DNA of 64,000 nt from Aricia agestis. Lineage: Eukaryota > Arthropoda > Insecta > Lepidoptera > Lycaenidae. The stretch's first letter is position 1; the number at the start of each line of letters is the position of its first letter. Positions 37,021-48,800 of this stretch are shown in pieces. The notes under the pieces are model-generated. The model was not told the DNA's origin, made no database searches, and saw only the letters and a list, made by a program, of their open reading frames with translations. The stretch lies in the NCBI RefSeq assembly GCF_905147365.1, contig NC_056417.1, positions 12,856,501 to 12,920,500 on the forward strand, given 5' to 3'. The position numbers were made by a program, and so were the translations under genes.

Positions 37021-37333
37021 TACTAGCTGTCCCGGCAAACGTTGTGTTGCCAATATAAATTGTTTCGCCCATATTATTTTATTGAAGTGACTTAATAAGT
37101 ATGTCACCATGGCCACGTCCATCGCTATCCCAATTTCCGTCGCACAAACAATGATCGCCGTCAGTCTCGAGTTGTAATAATTTACTATTATTTATTCAAA
37201 AAATACACTTATCAATATAAAAAGTAGCCAGTAGCCGATTCTCAGACCTACTGAATATGCATATAAAATTTGATAAAATCAGTAAGGCCGTTTCGGAGGA
37301 GTACGTGGTAACTAACATTTTATTATATATAAG
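37021..37333 (+). mobile_element. SINE-like repeat (matches 61380-61655)
   Basis: Head 'CTAGCTGTCCCGGCAAACGT', body 'AGTAGCCAGTAGCCGATTCT'. The inverted copy in a FANCI intron shares 'CGAGACTGACGGCGACCATT'-type sequence. Confidence 0.65.
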
Positions 37334-37610
37334 AACTAGATGTCCCGAGCGGCTTCGCCCGCGTAAATTAGGAATTTTACAGAAACCGTACATTTTCCCA
37401 TAACAAAATATTTCCCCCGTTTTTCCCACATTTTCCTGAGTTTCTTCGGTCGTATTAGTCTTAGCGTGATAATATAATATAGCCTATAGTCTTACTCGAT
37501 AAATGATCTATCTAACACTGAGATAAGTTTTTAAATCGGACCTGTAGTTCCTGAGATTAACGCGTTCAAGCAAACATACTCTTCAGGTTTATAATATTAG
37601 GTAGGTATAG
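37334..37610 (+). mobile_element. SINE-like repeat
   Basis: Head ACTAGATGTCCCGAGCGGCT; ends 'TTTATAATATTAGGTAGGTA'. Directly abuts the previous repeat. Confidence 0.65.
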
Positions 37611-37639
37611 ATTTTTTTTAATTATCGCTTGACAAACTC

Positions 37640-38065
37640 GAGTCTCGATCTAAAAGACTATGAAATGGTATAATATGGTAGTGATGATGATGATGATGAT
37701 GATGAATGTAATTTGCATAGTAGCATATGCTTTCTGTTCTTAAAACAACGCCGAAACTCCCAAACTTGTATCTATAAAGAATCAGGAGTTCTCTCAGCAC
37801 TTTCCGAACCACGGTATACCAGGTATATCTCGGTGCAAAATCTTACTTGTTGGTAGCATATGCTTAGAATACTTCTCACGAAACCAAAGTCATCACATGT
37901 TTCACATCAGATCACCACTTTTATGAATATAATACCAAATTGGGATGATACCCTATATACCAAAAGAAAAATTTTGAAAATCGGTTAACAAACGGCGCGT
38001 GGCGGAGTAATCGTTGAATACAAGAAAACGAACATAACACCTCCCCCATTTTGAAAGTCGGTAAA
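37640..38065 (-). repeat. Family A repeat with ATG/ATC microsatellite
   Basis: Inverted, MITE-free copy of the repeat at 3990-4640. Includes (GAT)n at about 37683-37706. Confidence 0.7.
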
Positions 38066-38120
38066 AATTGTAGCCTATGTGTTATTCTGATGTATAAGCT
38101 ATATTATTGTAAAGTTTCAC

Positions 38121-38340
38121 TAAAATCCGTTCAGTAGTTTTTGCGTAAAAGAGTAACAAACATCCATACATCCACACATCCACACATCCATACATCCAAA
38201 CAAACTTTCGCCTTTATAATATTAGTAGGATAAAATCCGTTCAGTAGTTTTTGCGTGAAAGAGTAACAAACATCCATATATCCACACATCCACACATCCA
38301 TACATCCAAACAAATTTTTGCCTTTATAATATTAGTAGGA
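38121..38340 (+). repeat. Tandem pair of 110-bp SINE tails
   Basis: 38121-38230 and 38231-38340 both begin TAAAATCCGTTCAGTAGTTT, contain CATCCA/CACATCCA repeats and end 'TATAATATTAGTAGGA'. Looks like tail duplication of one SINE-like element (head at about 38060). Confidence 0.85.
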
Positions 38341-38564
38341 TTATCTTCAAATAGATGTACATATACTGGTCATATTTCATAGTTGGACGCTGTTAAGCAT
38401 TCGTGAATCGTGTACTAACCCACAAAAAATTACGTATTGAGATATGAATACAGTTATATTCTTTAGATGATTTTAGAACAAGACTGCATTCAAAATTAAA
38501 CAACAAAAAAAATTGTGGGTTAGGAGTTAGGACACTGCTAAACAGCGACCGGCGGGGCAAAAAT

Positions 38565-38750
38565 GGTCACATTTAGCAATTCCTCTCAATTAATTCAGCA
38601 GATGAATTGTCAAAACTGTCAAACTGACAAATGTGAAATCAGTACAAAAATACAGAAATGAATTGCAAGCAGAGTTGCATTTTGCGATTTTAGAAAAATG
38701 AATCATATTATGATTGATATCATGATTCTTCAAAGCGACCATTTTAGCCC
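38565..38750 (-). repeat. Inverted copy of the repeat at 22566
   Basis: 'AATGGTCACATTTAGCAATT' to 'CTTCAAAGCGACCATTT'. Confidence 0.65.
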
Positions 38751-38989
38751 CGCAGTTTAAATTTTAATCAATGAAAATGTGCGCGACCCCTGGCGATCGC
38801 ACGGTGCGTGCGCGCGCGGGTTCTATGGAAGCGCACCGGAAACGCCGCAATTTGCCCGCGCTTCATGCAGCCGACTGCAACGTGTTTACGTGTCTATTAC
38901 TGAGATTGATATACGAAATTGATCTTTATTGTAAGGTTCTTTTGAAAAAGGCAAAGAGGTATCGAAAAAGCAAGTTCATTCAGTTAGCA

Positions 38990-39325
38990 ATACTTTTTTT
39001 ATGAAATAAGGGGGCAAAGGAGCAAACGGGTCACCTGATGGAAAGCAACCACCGTCGCCCATGGACACTCGCAGCATCAGAAGAGCTGCAGGTGCGTTGC
39101 CGGCCTTTTAAGAGGGAATAGGACAATAGGGGAGGGTAGGGATGGGAAGGGAAGGGAATAGGGGAGGGTAAGGAAGGGAATACGGGATTGGGCCTCCGGT
39201 AAACTCACTCACTCGGCGAAACACAGCACAAGTGCTGTTTCACGCCGGTTTTCTGTGAGAACGTGGTATTTCTCCGGTCGAGCCGGCCCATTCGTGCCGA
39301 AGCATGGCTCTCCCACGTATGACAT
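38990..39325 (+). repeat. Family C repeat, uninterrupted
   Basis: Has the intact GGGCCTCCGGTAAACTCAC site that is split in the copy at 20650. Serves as the empty-site comparison. Confidence 0.8.
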
Positions 39326-39382
39326 TTTACAATGTTGCTAATAAACAAATAACTTGCGTGTTTTAAAAAGAGGAATAGCACC

Positions 39383-39634
39383 TTGATCTGTAAAGCTTAC
39401 ATGGAAGAATTATTATGGTATAATCTGAAACGTAAACTGAGAATTCATGAAGACAAAGAATTCGAGTTAGAAGAAAACCTAGAGTTAGGTAGAGAAGAGC
39501 TTGCCAAAGAAATATACACAGAACAACTAAAACAACAATTACTGTCCTTTTGTCAACATCGGACAAGCAATGAGGGAAAAGCGATAGAAATCCCCTACTA
39601 TAGTTATTTCACTAGAATATCTATAACGCTGTAA
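39383..39634 (+). other. Possible small hypothetical ORF (83 codons)
   Basis: Open frame with a charged, helical-looking stretch rich in Glu, Lys and Leu (KLRIHEDKEFELEENLELGR). No domain recognised, no promoter or splice context, and no second copy in the window. It could be a remnant exon or chance. 39640-40110 shows nothing else. Confidence 0.15.
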
Positions 39635-40118
39635 GTGGAAATGTAGTGGAACGTTTTTCTCGGAAAATGAGAGTATCGACGTAAACAAGGTAAAAACAAC
39701 GGATGTGTAGAAAATAGCTGCTAAATTAGAAACCTAAACGATCTGTCCTAATACAGTCTGGAGGAAATACTTCTAGTTTGAATTGGATACCGCGAAAAGG
39801 AGTCCTTATCTAAGGCCGCAAACAGACGGTCGGAAAAGCTGTCGCGCGATTTCGCTATTAAACTGCATTTGACGCAAGTCGCATGCGCAACAGTACAATA
39901 AATAATAATATAATATTAAGTTCTTTATTTTCAATAACATCTCCCTAGTTTATTATATCGCAGGTTTCTTTTGCAAGGAATAATAATTACTTATATTGCT
40001 TTGGCAAAAATACGGCGCCTGAAGTCTGGACATACGGTCGCAGAGGCCTCTCCACACTTTAGCCACGCTGGACCAATGCTGGCGATTACGATTATGTCGA
40101 GTATTCCTCTGTGATTGC

Positions 40119-40853
40119 CAGGCCCGGATCTAGAGGGGGGGCGAGAGGGTGCACTTTCCCCGGGCGGTCGGAGGCCAACTCTCAATCTTTTGCCGCTTTC
40201 TTCACCGCCGCGCGCGCCACCGCGCTACCCCGTCAACGTTGTTTCGCAGAATTCTATCTGTTGTTAAAAGACTTGGAGGCGCCCCTTGTCGCCAGGGACC
40301 TCGGCGTGACTTCTCACCACCGCCACTTCAAATCTACAAACGTTCCGTAGAATTCATTCTGCCTTATTCTTGAAAAACTTAGAGTTTTTCAAGAACCAGG
40401 CAAATACTTACATTCAAATTATCAAATATAAATGAATTACAACCTGTTTCTTTGTTAGAAGTTATGTATAAAAACGATTTACAGGGTGCATTTCCTAACT
40501 TGAGCACAGCTCTTAAAATTTATGCAACCCTTCCTGTAACTTCTGCTTCATGTGAGAGAAGCTTCAGTAAAATGAAGCTTCTCAAAAATTATTTACGCTC
40601 CACAATTATGTGCCAAGAGCGCTTGTTGTCCATTAAGAGCCAACAACCTAAAATCAAAATTATGAAAGTGTAATTGACGATTTCGCTGAAATGAAATCGA
40701 GAAAAATAAACCTTTAATTTTATTATATTAATAAACAATTTTATAAAAATCATAGCATTTTATTTAATTACCAATTGAAAACGCACATTTTTGCTTGGAG
40801 GGCGGCAAATTGGGATTCTGCTCCCCTCTTTTTAAAACGTAGATCCGGGCCTG
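40119..40853 (+). mobile_element. Internally deleted hAT transposon, 735 bp, with 8-bp target duplication
   Basis: Ends CAGGCCCGGATCTAG and TAGATCCGGGCCTG. GTGATTGC flanks both sides (40111-40118, 40854-40861). It keeps only the last part of a transposase (40452-40673). The non-coding relative at 32398-32709 has the same ends. Confidence 0.93.
40452..40673 (+). pseudogene. hAT transposase C-terminal dimerisation domain remnant
   Basis: 73 codons ending at a natural stop. FPNLSTALKIYATLPVTSAS followed by CERSFSKMKLLKNYLRSTI is the hAT C-terminal dimerisation signature (conserved 'LP.TSASCERSFS'). The DDE/RNase H catalytic core and BED finger are gone, so it cannot transpose on its own. Confidence 0.9.
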
Positions 40854-41133
40854 GTGATTGCCCATGATCGACGTCGATTATTTTGAAAACCTTATTACCT
40901 ACGATTATCTATCATGGCTCGATGTAGAGACAGGCTCTTTCACTATATGAAAACTGTCTCCAAATATCAATTTGGAGACAGCTATCAAGCTTTACCAGTC
41001 GCAGCTGCGAATCACAACCAGCCAAACCTACGTGCTAGTTTACATCGATACAGTAGCAAGCGCCAGTAAGCCCAGTAACACTGGAACACGATTCTAGATT
41101 AGCACTGTATCGATTTAAACGTGTCGTCTATCT

Positions 41134-41215
41134 GCACGTGTTTTAATCTAGTCCAGTGTCCAGCATCCAGCATCAGTGCTGGATGCTGGACACTGGACTA
41201 GATTAAAACACGTGC
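41134..41215. repeat. 82-bp near-perfect palindrome
   Basis: 39-bp arms (GCACGTGTTTTAATCTAGTC and GACTAGATTAAAACACGTGC) with a 4-nt loop TCAG. A related imperfect set of arms lies just left (41060-41130). Confidence 0.95.
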
Positions 41216-41289
41216 ATTTTTTTTATATGTGTACTTTAATATTTAATAATAATATTAAAATAAAAAAAAAATTTAAAGGCGGCAATAAA

Positions 41290-41375
41290 CACAATTTTCA
41301 GCCTATTTTTGCTCTGTATCGGTACGGAACCCTTCGTGCGCGAGTCCAACTCGCACTTGACCGATTTTTTATCTC
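41290..41375 (-). repeat. Family D repeat end
   Basis: 'TACGGAACCCTTCGTGCGCG' then 'CAACTCGCACTTGACCGA'. The terminal ~80 bp only. Confidence 0.7.
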
Positions 41376-41723
41376 CGTTTTCGTATGTCAATTTACATGT
41401 TATTTAGACGTGGTTTTTATGTGGTGTTTACACCATATAGACTCCGTTTTTTGTATGAAACTATGGCTGGTTTCACTTGCGTTTCATAAGAGGACACACT
41501 ATCACATTTTACGTAACATTCTAACAAGCTTTTTATCGACTATCAAAAATGGAGTTAGATATCTCGTTAAGCAAAAACGTTTCTCGGTATTTTTTATACT
41601 CATTAGGAACACTAAGGCCGGTATAAATAGTCAGTACTCAAAATGCGATCCGGTCTCATTTTTCAGACACCATAATATTGTTACTATCTAAATCAGTGCC
41701 GAATTTATATTTTTTATGAGAGC

Positions 41724-41953
41724 AGCCTGCCTAGCATACGCCAACGAGATAATTAAAAACTACTCGTCTCATAATGTCAAAATCTCGACATTATCTCGAC
41801 AAAACTCTGTATAAATGTGTTATTTCGATGATAGATCTACGCGAGAAAAAATGTTTGTCATGCTAGGGTCAATAGAGATGAAGAGACAAACCATCGAACA
41901 CCAAGAAAACATGTAGAGTGAGATATCTCGTTGGCGTATGCTAGGCAGGCAGG
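41724..41953. mobile_element. MITE with ~28-bp inverted ends
   Basis: GCCTGCCTAGCATACGCCAA at the left and TTGGCGTATGCTAGGCAGGC at the right, then ACGAGATA / TATCTCGT. The interior has no coding frame. Confidence 0.85.
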
Positions 41954-42099
41954 CCACCTTATTTTTACCGCCCCATGTACGTAATCTGCAGGGGCCCTCT
42001 ATGGACGCTGCCGCCCCTATTTCCTGGACCTGGTCTATAATGGCGTATTTATAAATCCAGGGCTGCTCTAACTTACAGCTTAGATCCAAGTAAACATAC

Positions 42100-42258
42100 A
42101 AAATTAGTTAAGCCATACTACGACCACATAGATAAGCCATATGGCTTAACTATGTGGTATGTATCGTATACGAAATCGTAGTATGAGAAAGAAGATTAAC
42201 CATAGAGATAAAACATAAGATATCTTATGTTTTATCTCTTTGGTTAATCTTCTTTCTC
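42100..42258. repeat. Cluster of cruciform-forming palindromes
   Basis: 42185-42258 is a 74-bp palindrome with one mismatch (GAGAAAGAAGATTAACC / GGTTAATCTTCTTTCTC, AAGATATCTT centre). Just left, ACCACATAG..CTATGTGGT and AAGCCATATGGCTT pair too. Confidence 0.9.
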
Positions 42259-42694
42259 CTAAACAGCCAGACGATGAATTAGTAACCGTTTTAACTAAAA
42301 AAAACTGACTGTAGGTACTACTGATTCCTTAAATCAGACAAGTCATTTAGTTTTAGATTTTAGAAGAGGTGAATAGAACAAGCATAGGAAGAAGAAACGT
42401 GGTTATTTAAGTCGAACCTATCAATAGCAATCATTATGATCGTAACGACATAATAGCCCTCTTATATTTATAGCATTTATTTTATAGCATTTACGACGAA
42501 ACCCGATCTTCGCTCGCATTATCCTTGTTAGTCATTTTTTGTCTCGATGAATAAGATGTTATAGGAAATATGATGTCATTAGGTAGCCAGGAGCTGCTGT
42601 AAAAAATTGGTTTAGATATGCTCTGAACCGGTGTTCCGTAAACTTTTTGTGTTCAAGGTACATCTAGGAAAATATAAATATTTGGAGGTAAACC

Positions 42695-43055
42695 AAGTGA
42701 CGGATTAAGACTACTTGATGCCCTAAGCAATCCATTCCTGTGGGCCCCCCTAACCTAATCCCTATCCGTATGTCAACTAGAATCTTCTCTCTTATTAGGT
42801 CTTTGAATCTTTACTCTTCTGGTGTCCTTTAGACGTGATGGCCCATGGGCGTAGCGAGGTACGGGCAGGGGGGGGGGGCAGCTGCCTCCCCCCTACAAGA
42901 GCGATCGGTCGCTAATGCTCACGAGTTTCATACCCAAACGTATGAGCGGAGAGAGTTGCGGGGGTAAGAGGTGAGGCATTCAATCCGTGTTTGCTCGCTC
43001 ATAAATCATAATTTGCCCTAGGCAATTGCTTAATTTGAGGGTTAATCTGTCACTG
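42695..43055. mobile_element. hAT-like non-autonomous element, ~361 bp
   Basis: Ends AAGTGACGGATTAAG and GTTAATCTGTCACTG; flanks GGTAAACC and GGTACACT look like a diverged 8-bp duplication. It interrupts the repeat of which 35110-35330 is an uninterrupted copy. Includes a G-rich run at 42869-42880. Confidence 0.65.
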
Positions 43056-43355
43056 GGTACACTACAAACTAATCAGTGTGTATAGGGCTTACTCTGAGCT
43101 CCTATCCCTTCGTCGATCATCCTAAGTTGTCTCTTTTTTGGCACTTAGCACTAGCACTAAAGAACTTTTCCGAGGGACACTAACTGCTGGCCACGGTACC
43201 TACACCAGTGTGTCTCGGCACTATCCACCGCTGGCGACACCGGGACCTGACCGCAAAAAATTCAAATAAAATGCTACTTTATAATCTGTTGCTTGACGCG
43301 ACTCGCGAGGCCCCTGCAAGAGCGAGGCCCCGGGCAATTGCCCTGCTGTGCCGAG

Positions 43356-43453
43356 TGTGAGCTTTTTGTTTGACATTCGATCGTGAACGCGTTTGGCGTT
43401 TACAGTAAACGCCAAACGCGTTCACGATCGAATGTGAAACAAAAAACTTACAC
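43356..43453. repeat. 98-bp palindrome
   Basis: ATTCGATCGTGAACGCGTTT / AAACGCGTTCACGATCGAAT arms around GGCGTTTACAGTAAACGCC; outer TTTTTGTTT / AAACAAAAA also pair with small mismatches. Confidence 0.9.
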
Positions 43454-43719
43454 TTGGCACTGTTCGCCAAATCGCCACCTTAGGAGGCCGCCACTGCCCT
43501 AAGCTTTTAACTGAAATTACTTGAAGAACATTCTTATAAAAGCATGAGCGAGGTAAAATAACGCTGAACGAACCTGTAGGACAGCATGGCTTAGTACAAG
43601 AGAAGATAAGTATAAGTATAATTCTAAATACTTTAGTATAATAATTATATGTGAGCTTTATGCAAGCTTTTTCAGATTTATTTACACAATAATAAATATG
43701 TTTATTATGAGGCAAATAA

Positions 43720-43960
43720 AATATAATATTATAACCGTCTCCTTCTAAATAAGTCGTTAGTTACTTGGTTAAAAAAATACTACCGCCGTACAATAAATAT
43801 GAATAAAGCTGTATAAATGAAATATAATATAACCACAGAATATAACCGTCTCCTTCAAAATGAATCGTAACTTGGTTAAAAAAAATATTATAATATTTCG
43901 TATAAATGCTTTATTACTGCCGCGGTACAATACATATGAATAAAGCTGTATCGATCATAC
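43720..43960 (+). repeat. Imperfect tandem duplication (~120 bp unit)
   Basis: 'TATAACCGTCTCCTTC', 'ACTTGGTTAAAAAAA' and 'ATATGAATAAAGCTGTAT' each occur twice in order. 43960-44650 shows no gene. Confidence 0.7.
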
Positions 43961-44655
43961 CGAGAACGCACTCGCAGCCTCCCCTATTCCCGGAACACGG
44001 TGACGCTCGTGTCCAATTATTTCCTATTGTCAAGTAAACAAGGGGTACCAAAACTAAGAGGGGTTCCTAAAAAACCCTAAAGTGCAAACAGTTAATAATA
44101 ATACATATTATGTACAGTACTTTATATTATATTGTAATATTTCAATTTGGTCCCAACATTTATAATGCAACTTTATAATGCTTCCTTACTAATATTATAA
44201 ATTCAAAAGTATGTTTGTTTGACACTTTTCTCTTCAGTCAAACTTTTGTATAAATATACTTTGAACGGAACCTTAGAATGTAAGATAAACATAAAAGATT
44301 ACACGTTAACAAGGTTTAATTTAACCATTACCTTATAAATACTCACTTTAACTTTCCTGGAAACGGCCAAGAAACGGCAGGGTTAAGATAATAATTTGCA
44401 TTACCGCGAAATCACAAGAAGGTCTTCGTTTTGGCAGAGCATTTAAATTATCTTTCCGAGAAATGCTGCAGCAATTTTGATATCGTGACGCGGAATCAAA
44501 ACATCGTAATTATGAGAATCGAATATATTCGGATCGCCAAAATCGTGGGAGTATTTGTGTAGCGTCTGCGTGCTTTTGGTGGAATTTTCTAATCATATTT
44601 TGGCAGCGCGATGCACGCAGTACTTTTTGCAGTTATATAGAAACTTCGAAATCTA

Positions 44656-45218
44656 CAGGGTGTAACAAAACTAAGTGATAAAACTTTAGGATATAATAAT
44701 AATAATATCTATGGACGCTTCACACCACGTCAGTCTGGCCCCGTGCTAAGTACCTAAAGGACTTGTGTTACAGGTACCAGACAACGGAAATATATTTAAT
44801 ACTTTTATACTATACATATATTTGAGATTTTTATTATATCATACACATATTTAATACACATCCAGACCCGGGAACTTTGAAAACTTTTTGTTCCGTCGGC
44901 GGGATTCGAACCCGCGACCCCCGGCTTGAGTTACCGACGCGCTCACCACTGAGCCACAGAGGTCGTCGAGAGATGATACTATGTTTTTTCTATATAATGG
45001 GTCCCTTACATAGAGTTCGCTGTGAAAGTAGCAGCGCTGAAAGGCAATTTTTTTTTTCACTTTTGTATGGGGAAACTCGCGACGCTGCGCGCTGGGGCGC
45101 TAGCCCATAAAAAAGTGAAAAAATGTTTGTCTATCAGCGCTGCTACTTTCACAGTGAACTCTCTACAAAGAACACATACACACCCTAAAGTATTATCACT
45201 TAGTTTTGTTACACCCTG
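44656..45218. mobile_element. Palindromic TA MITE carrying a tRNA-derived SINE
   Basis: Ends CAGGGTGTAACAAAACTAAG and TTTTGTTACACCCTG with TA outside each, as in the intact copy at 17579. The left arm is interrupted after ACTTTAGG and resumes at about 45008. Confidence 0.8.
44697..44975 (-). mobile_element. tRNA-derived SINE (copy 1)
   Basis: The - strand head has TGGCTCAGTGGTGAGC (A box) and GGTTCGAATCC (B box), at about 44965-44895, then a body ending 'GTGGTGTGAAGCGTCCATAG'. Copy 2 at 45918-46185 is nearly identical. Confidence 0.85.
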
Positions 45219-45289
45219 TATATATTAATATCATAAACTAAGGAAATACTATATCTAAGAACTAATCTACATGTTTTGCCGTAGTTCGA

Positions 45290-45450
45290 TTATTGCGCGG
45301 GAACCGTACATTTATCCGGCTTGACTATAAACTTTTTTCTTGCAGAAACTTAAAGTATAGCATACAAAAATTCTTTTAATCGGTTCAGCCGTTAAAGCGT
45401 GAATATGTAAAAGACAGATAGGCAGTCTTTGAAACCAGGCTTTTGCATTT
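45290..45450 (+). mobile_element. SINE-like repeat
   Basis: 'TTATTGCGCGGGAACCGTAC' type as at 2997, degraded toward 45450. Confidence 0.5.
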
Positions 45451-45557
45451 ATTTTACAGTCAACTAAAAAAGTTACACGTGGAGTGGGGGACGAAAAGGA
45501 TTCCTTACAGATTACTTGTAAATAAAAATATTTGTGAATAAACAACATGAAAAAATA

Positions 45558-45563
45558 TTTATT
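45558..45563 (-). terminator. Candidate FANCI poly(A) signal
   Basis: AATAAA on the - strand, about 215 nt after the FANCI stop codon. Other A/T-rich hexamers lie nearby, so it is only the best candidate. Confidence 0.4.
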
Positions 45564-45775
45564 TACAAAATACATATAATATAATATAGAAAAGTAAGGC
45601 AATGGATACCTAAGTTTAGGGAATAATAACTCGTCGTCTTATAACTTATTAACAACAGCTATAATTGCAGTTACCTCACTGGTCACTACGCCCATGCAAT
45701 AAGACCTATTATGCCCTGAAGTCTGAACCACGCACGTTCTGAATCTTGACTCATTCCTTGCAATCTACATAGTGA

Positions 45776-45882
45776 CTACGACAGTCTTCTTCTTTTGCTA
45801 GTCGTATCATCATCACTACCGTCCTCCCGATCGCTGGCGGCCGATAGCACTTCTGTCTCCGCGTCCGTTATGTCTGGGTCTT
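45776..45882 (-). CDS. FANCI: FANCI exon 15 (last)
   Basis: 107 nt; EDPDITDAETEVLSAASDRE then DGSDDDTTSKRRRLS and TAG. Acceptor ATTTCAG|AA completes the GAA codon begun in exon 14. Confidence 0.93.
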
Positions 45883-48800
45883 CTGAAATCGAAATAACAT
45901 TAATATTTATTTTTTTAATATCTATGGACGCTTCACACCACGTCAGTCTGGCCCTGTGGTAAGTACCTGAAGGACTTGTGTTACAGATACCAGACAACGG
46001 AAATATATTTTTAATACTTTTATACTATACATATATTTAAGATTTTTATTATATGATACACATATTTAATACACATCCATGACCCAGGAACTTGAAAACT
46101 TTTTTGTTCCGTCGGCGGGACTCGAACCCGCGACCCCCGGCTTGAGCTACCAACGCGCTCACCACTGAGCCACAGAGGTCGTCAAATCATCATCATTATC
46201 ACAATGCCGAAGCAAGAAGTTTGGTTACTTAAAAGTCCCCAATAAGGAGTAATTTGGGGCCATTTTTAAATTTTAAGTGTGACTTTGTCGACTTGTATGA
46301 AGATTTTTGTTAAATAAAACTTGTGTCATATCGATAGATTAAGAAATTGTTCGAGGAAAATACTTAAATTGTATTTTAATTCTAATCTAAGGCATATGGC
46401 AGACATATAATATGTTGTTTAGTTGAGTTACATCAAACCCAGTCGACAGATCACAACTAGCATTGAAATGACATAGATCCATCAACTGCCTATTGATCAA
46501 TTTCTTCGATGGTATTAATTTTGTTAAGGCCTTACCGATCTCTCTCTCTGCCTCCTGCTGCTGTTCAATAGCTCCGAGTACCTCCTGCAAGACCGGCCCC
46601 TTGATGCGGAAGTCGCGAGCCGTGCCCAACGACATGTATTGCTGGTAGTTCGTCTGAAATTATATTGCATCTTTATCATAAAATAATTTACTTTATTATA
46701 AGGGTCTGGTTATAAGAAATGCTCATCTACCACCAGACTTTACTTAGGGCTCCCACAAAAATTGCGATTTCACATCGCATCGCAATGTAATTTTTAGCAT
46801 GAGTTTTGTTGCAGATTTTTTCGATGCGATGCGAATTCGCAGTTTTGTGTGGGAGCGGTGGGAGCCCTTAAATATCATACCAAAGAAGGATTCATCTGTT
46901 GTTGCCTGTTGGTATAATAATTTAAATACTTTTATTGTATTATCCCTAAAAGCTTTCCCCAAAGTCTCTTACTCGCTCCTGCATCACTGTCTTTTATATA
47001 GTTACTATATTTTATTTAGTTAAGACTTATACAACGGCTCTTATTATCTAACGCAGGGCTTCCCAAACTGTGCGTCGCAACGCCCTGGGGCGTCGCAACG
47101 TTGTCCCAGGAGCGTCGCATGTCGACACAACCAAATCGAGTGAGCGCCGCGCGCATATTACTACCATTCATACATTCCCGGGCAGTATCCCCACTTTCAA
47201 AATCTATGCTCAGAAAAGCCACATTAGCCAGCCTTGCTGGCTTTAATATCTTTCAGAAATATCTTTTTTGAACTTTTATGCTTATGTTTTGATTTGGTCA
47301 TTATTTCCTGATAAAAATGTCCAAATAGTGTTTTTATTATCATAAAAGCACTATAAATTGGACATTTTTATTTGAGACCTATGTAGGCTGGTTCTAAAAT
47401 TGGAAAGTATTTTTGGGGTTCAGGGGCGTCGTCAAGAAATGGCAAAGTCCCTAGGGCGTCACAGTGCAAGTTTAGGAAGCCATGATCCAACTAATAACTG
47501 TCGGTACTTACCTTAGCCTTCTTTTCCAACAATATGATATTCTTGCTGAAGTGTTCGGCCTCTAGCACGAGGCGCGGGATAGTCTTAGTGGCGCGGCCGC
47601 CGCTCGCCTCGCAGTACGTGATCAACGAGTCGCATATCGATGATAGCTTTTTGCCGCATAGCTTGAGAAGACGCTCTAGACTGGAAATAATATTCACTAT
47701 TATGGCAACCACTTTTTGATGTTAATAATAATAATACTCCCCACACCGGTTTCGGTGACGGTGGCCAGTTTCATTGAAACCAGGCCTGTTACACAGGAGT
47801 ACTTTTATAGTGCCCAAGTGTATGTGCGCAGTACACAAGAGCACTCTCAATTCCTTTACTCTCATAACCCAGTGGGACGGAAGACCGACACGACCGGCGA
47901 GAGATCAGGCGCAGGACCGACTTTTTACATGCCCATCCAACGCATGGATCATCTTACTTGTCAGACAATCAGGTGATCAGCCTGCATTGTCCTATCCAAA
48001 CTTGGAAATAACATGTTTCCAACGCGGGAATCGAACCCACGACCTCCGGAATCGAGAGCCGCGCTCTAACCACTAGACCACGGAGGCGTCAAGTTATGTT
48101 AATAATATACTTATTATTAACTAAAAGACACACAAAAACTCATATTTTTTAAAACATTACGAGCTTAATAGTTCGTGAAAATTCGATCCAACCATAAAGT
48201 TTAAAGTAATGACCATAAATAATTGCTTTATTGTGGTGAGTTGCGTCGTCGAATTGAAATAACGCATCTTATGCAACATAGCGTTGCGAAAACGAACGAC
48301 AAGGCAATTAAAGATAGAGCAGCCCACCCCCTACATATCCTCTCATCTCATCATATTGCAACGCATCAATATATTATTATTATATACCGTAAATTCCTGC
48401 AGGAATGGTTTTTTCGATCAAATATATTTTAAAATAATCTTTAGAACGTATAGAATGGATTATTGTTGGGTTGCCTTGTCAAAAGTAGCCGCAAGTACCT
48501 CTAATTAAGTTGAATGTTCATCAGATAAATGCATAATTTGCATGTATATTTTTTTTCAGTAAATTTTACATCATTTGAAAGAAAATGACGTGAGAAAATA
48601 AGGTATAAATGGTTGCCAGCTCTAAGTCGGCCGCAACCTAGGCTGGCAGCCCGTAAACAGACATAGTTCTTCATCAAAATTGAAGCATCGATTTTTTTTA
48701 TAATTTTGATACCAAATTAAAGTTTTATGCATTTTGTACATGAATATCCATGGTTGCCAGTTGCACGATAGCCGCAAACTGGGGTTGCCATCACTTTTGT

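Noticed and set aside
38121..38340. CRISPR-like or coding repeat with CATCCA units
   Set aside because: Two copies of a SINE tail with simple repeats; eukaryotic context.
44892..44965. tRNA gene (also 3455-3526, 46112-46182 and 48022-48085)
   Set aside because: A and B boxes are present, but stems do not close as a functional tRNA and each is attached to a repeated body. They are SINE heads.
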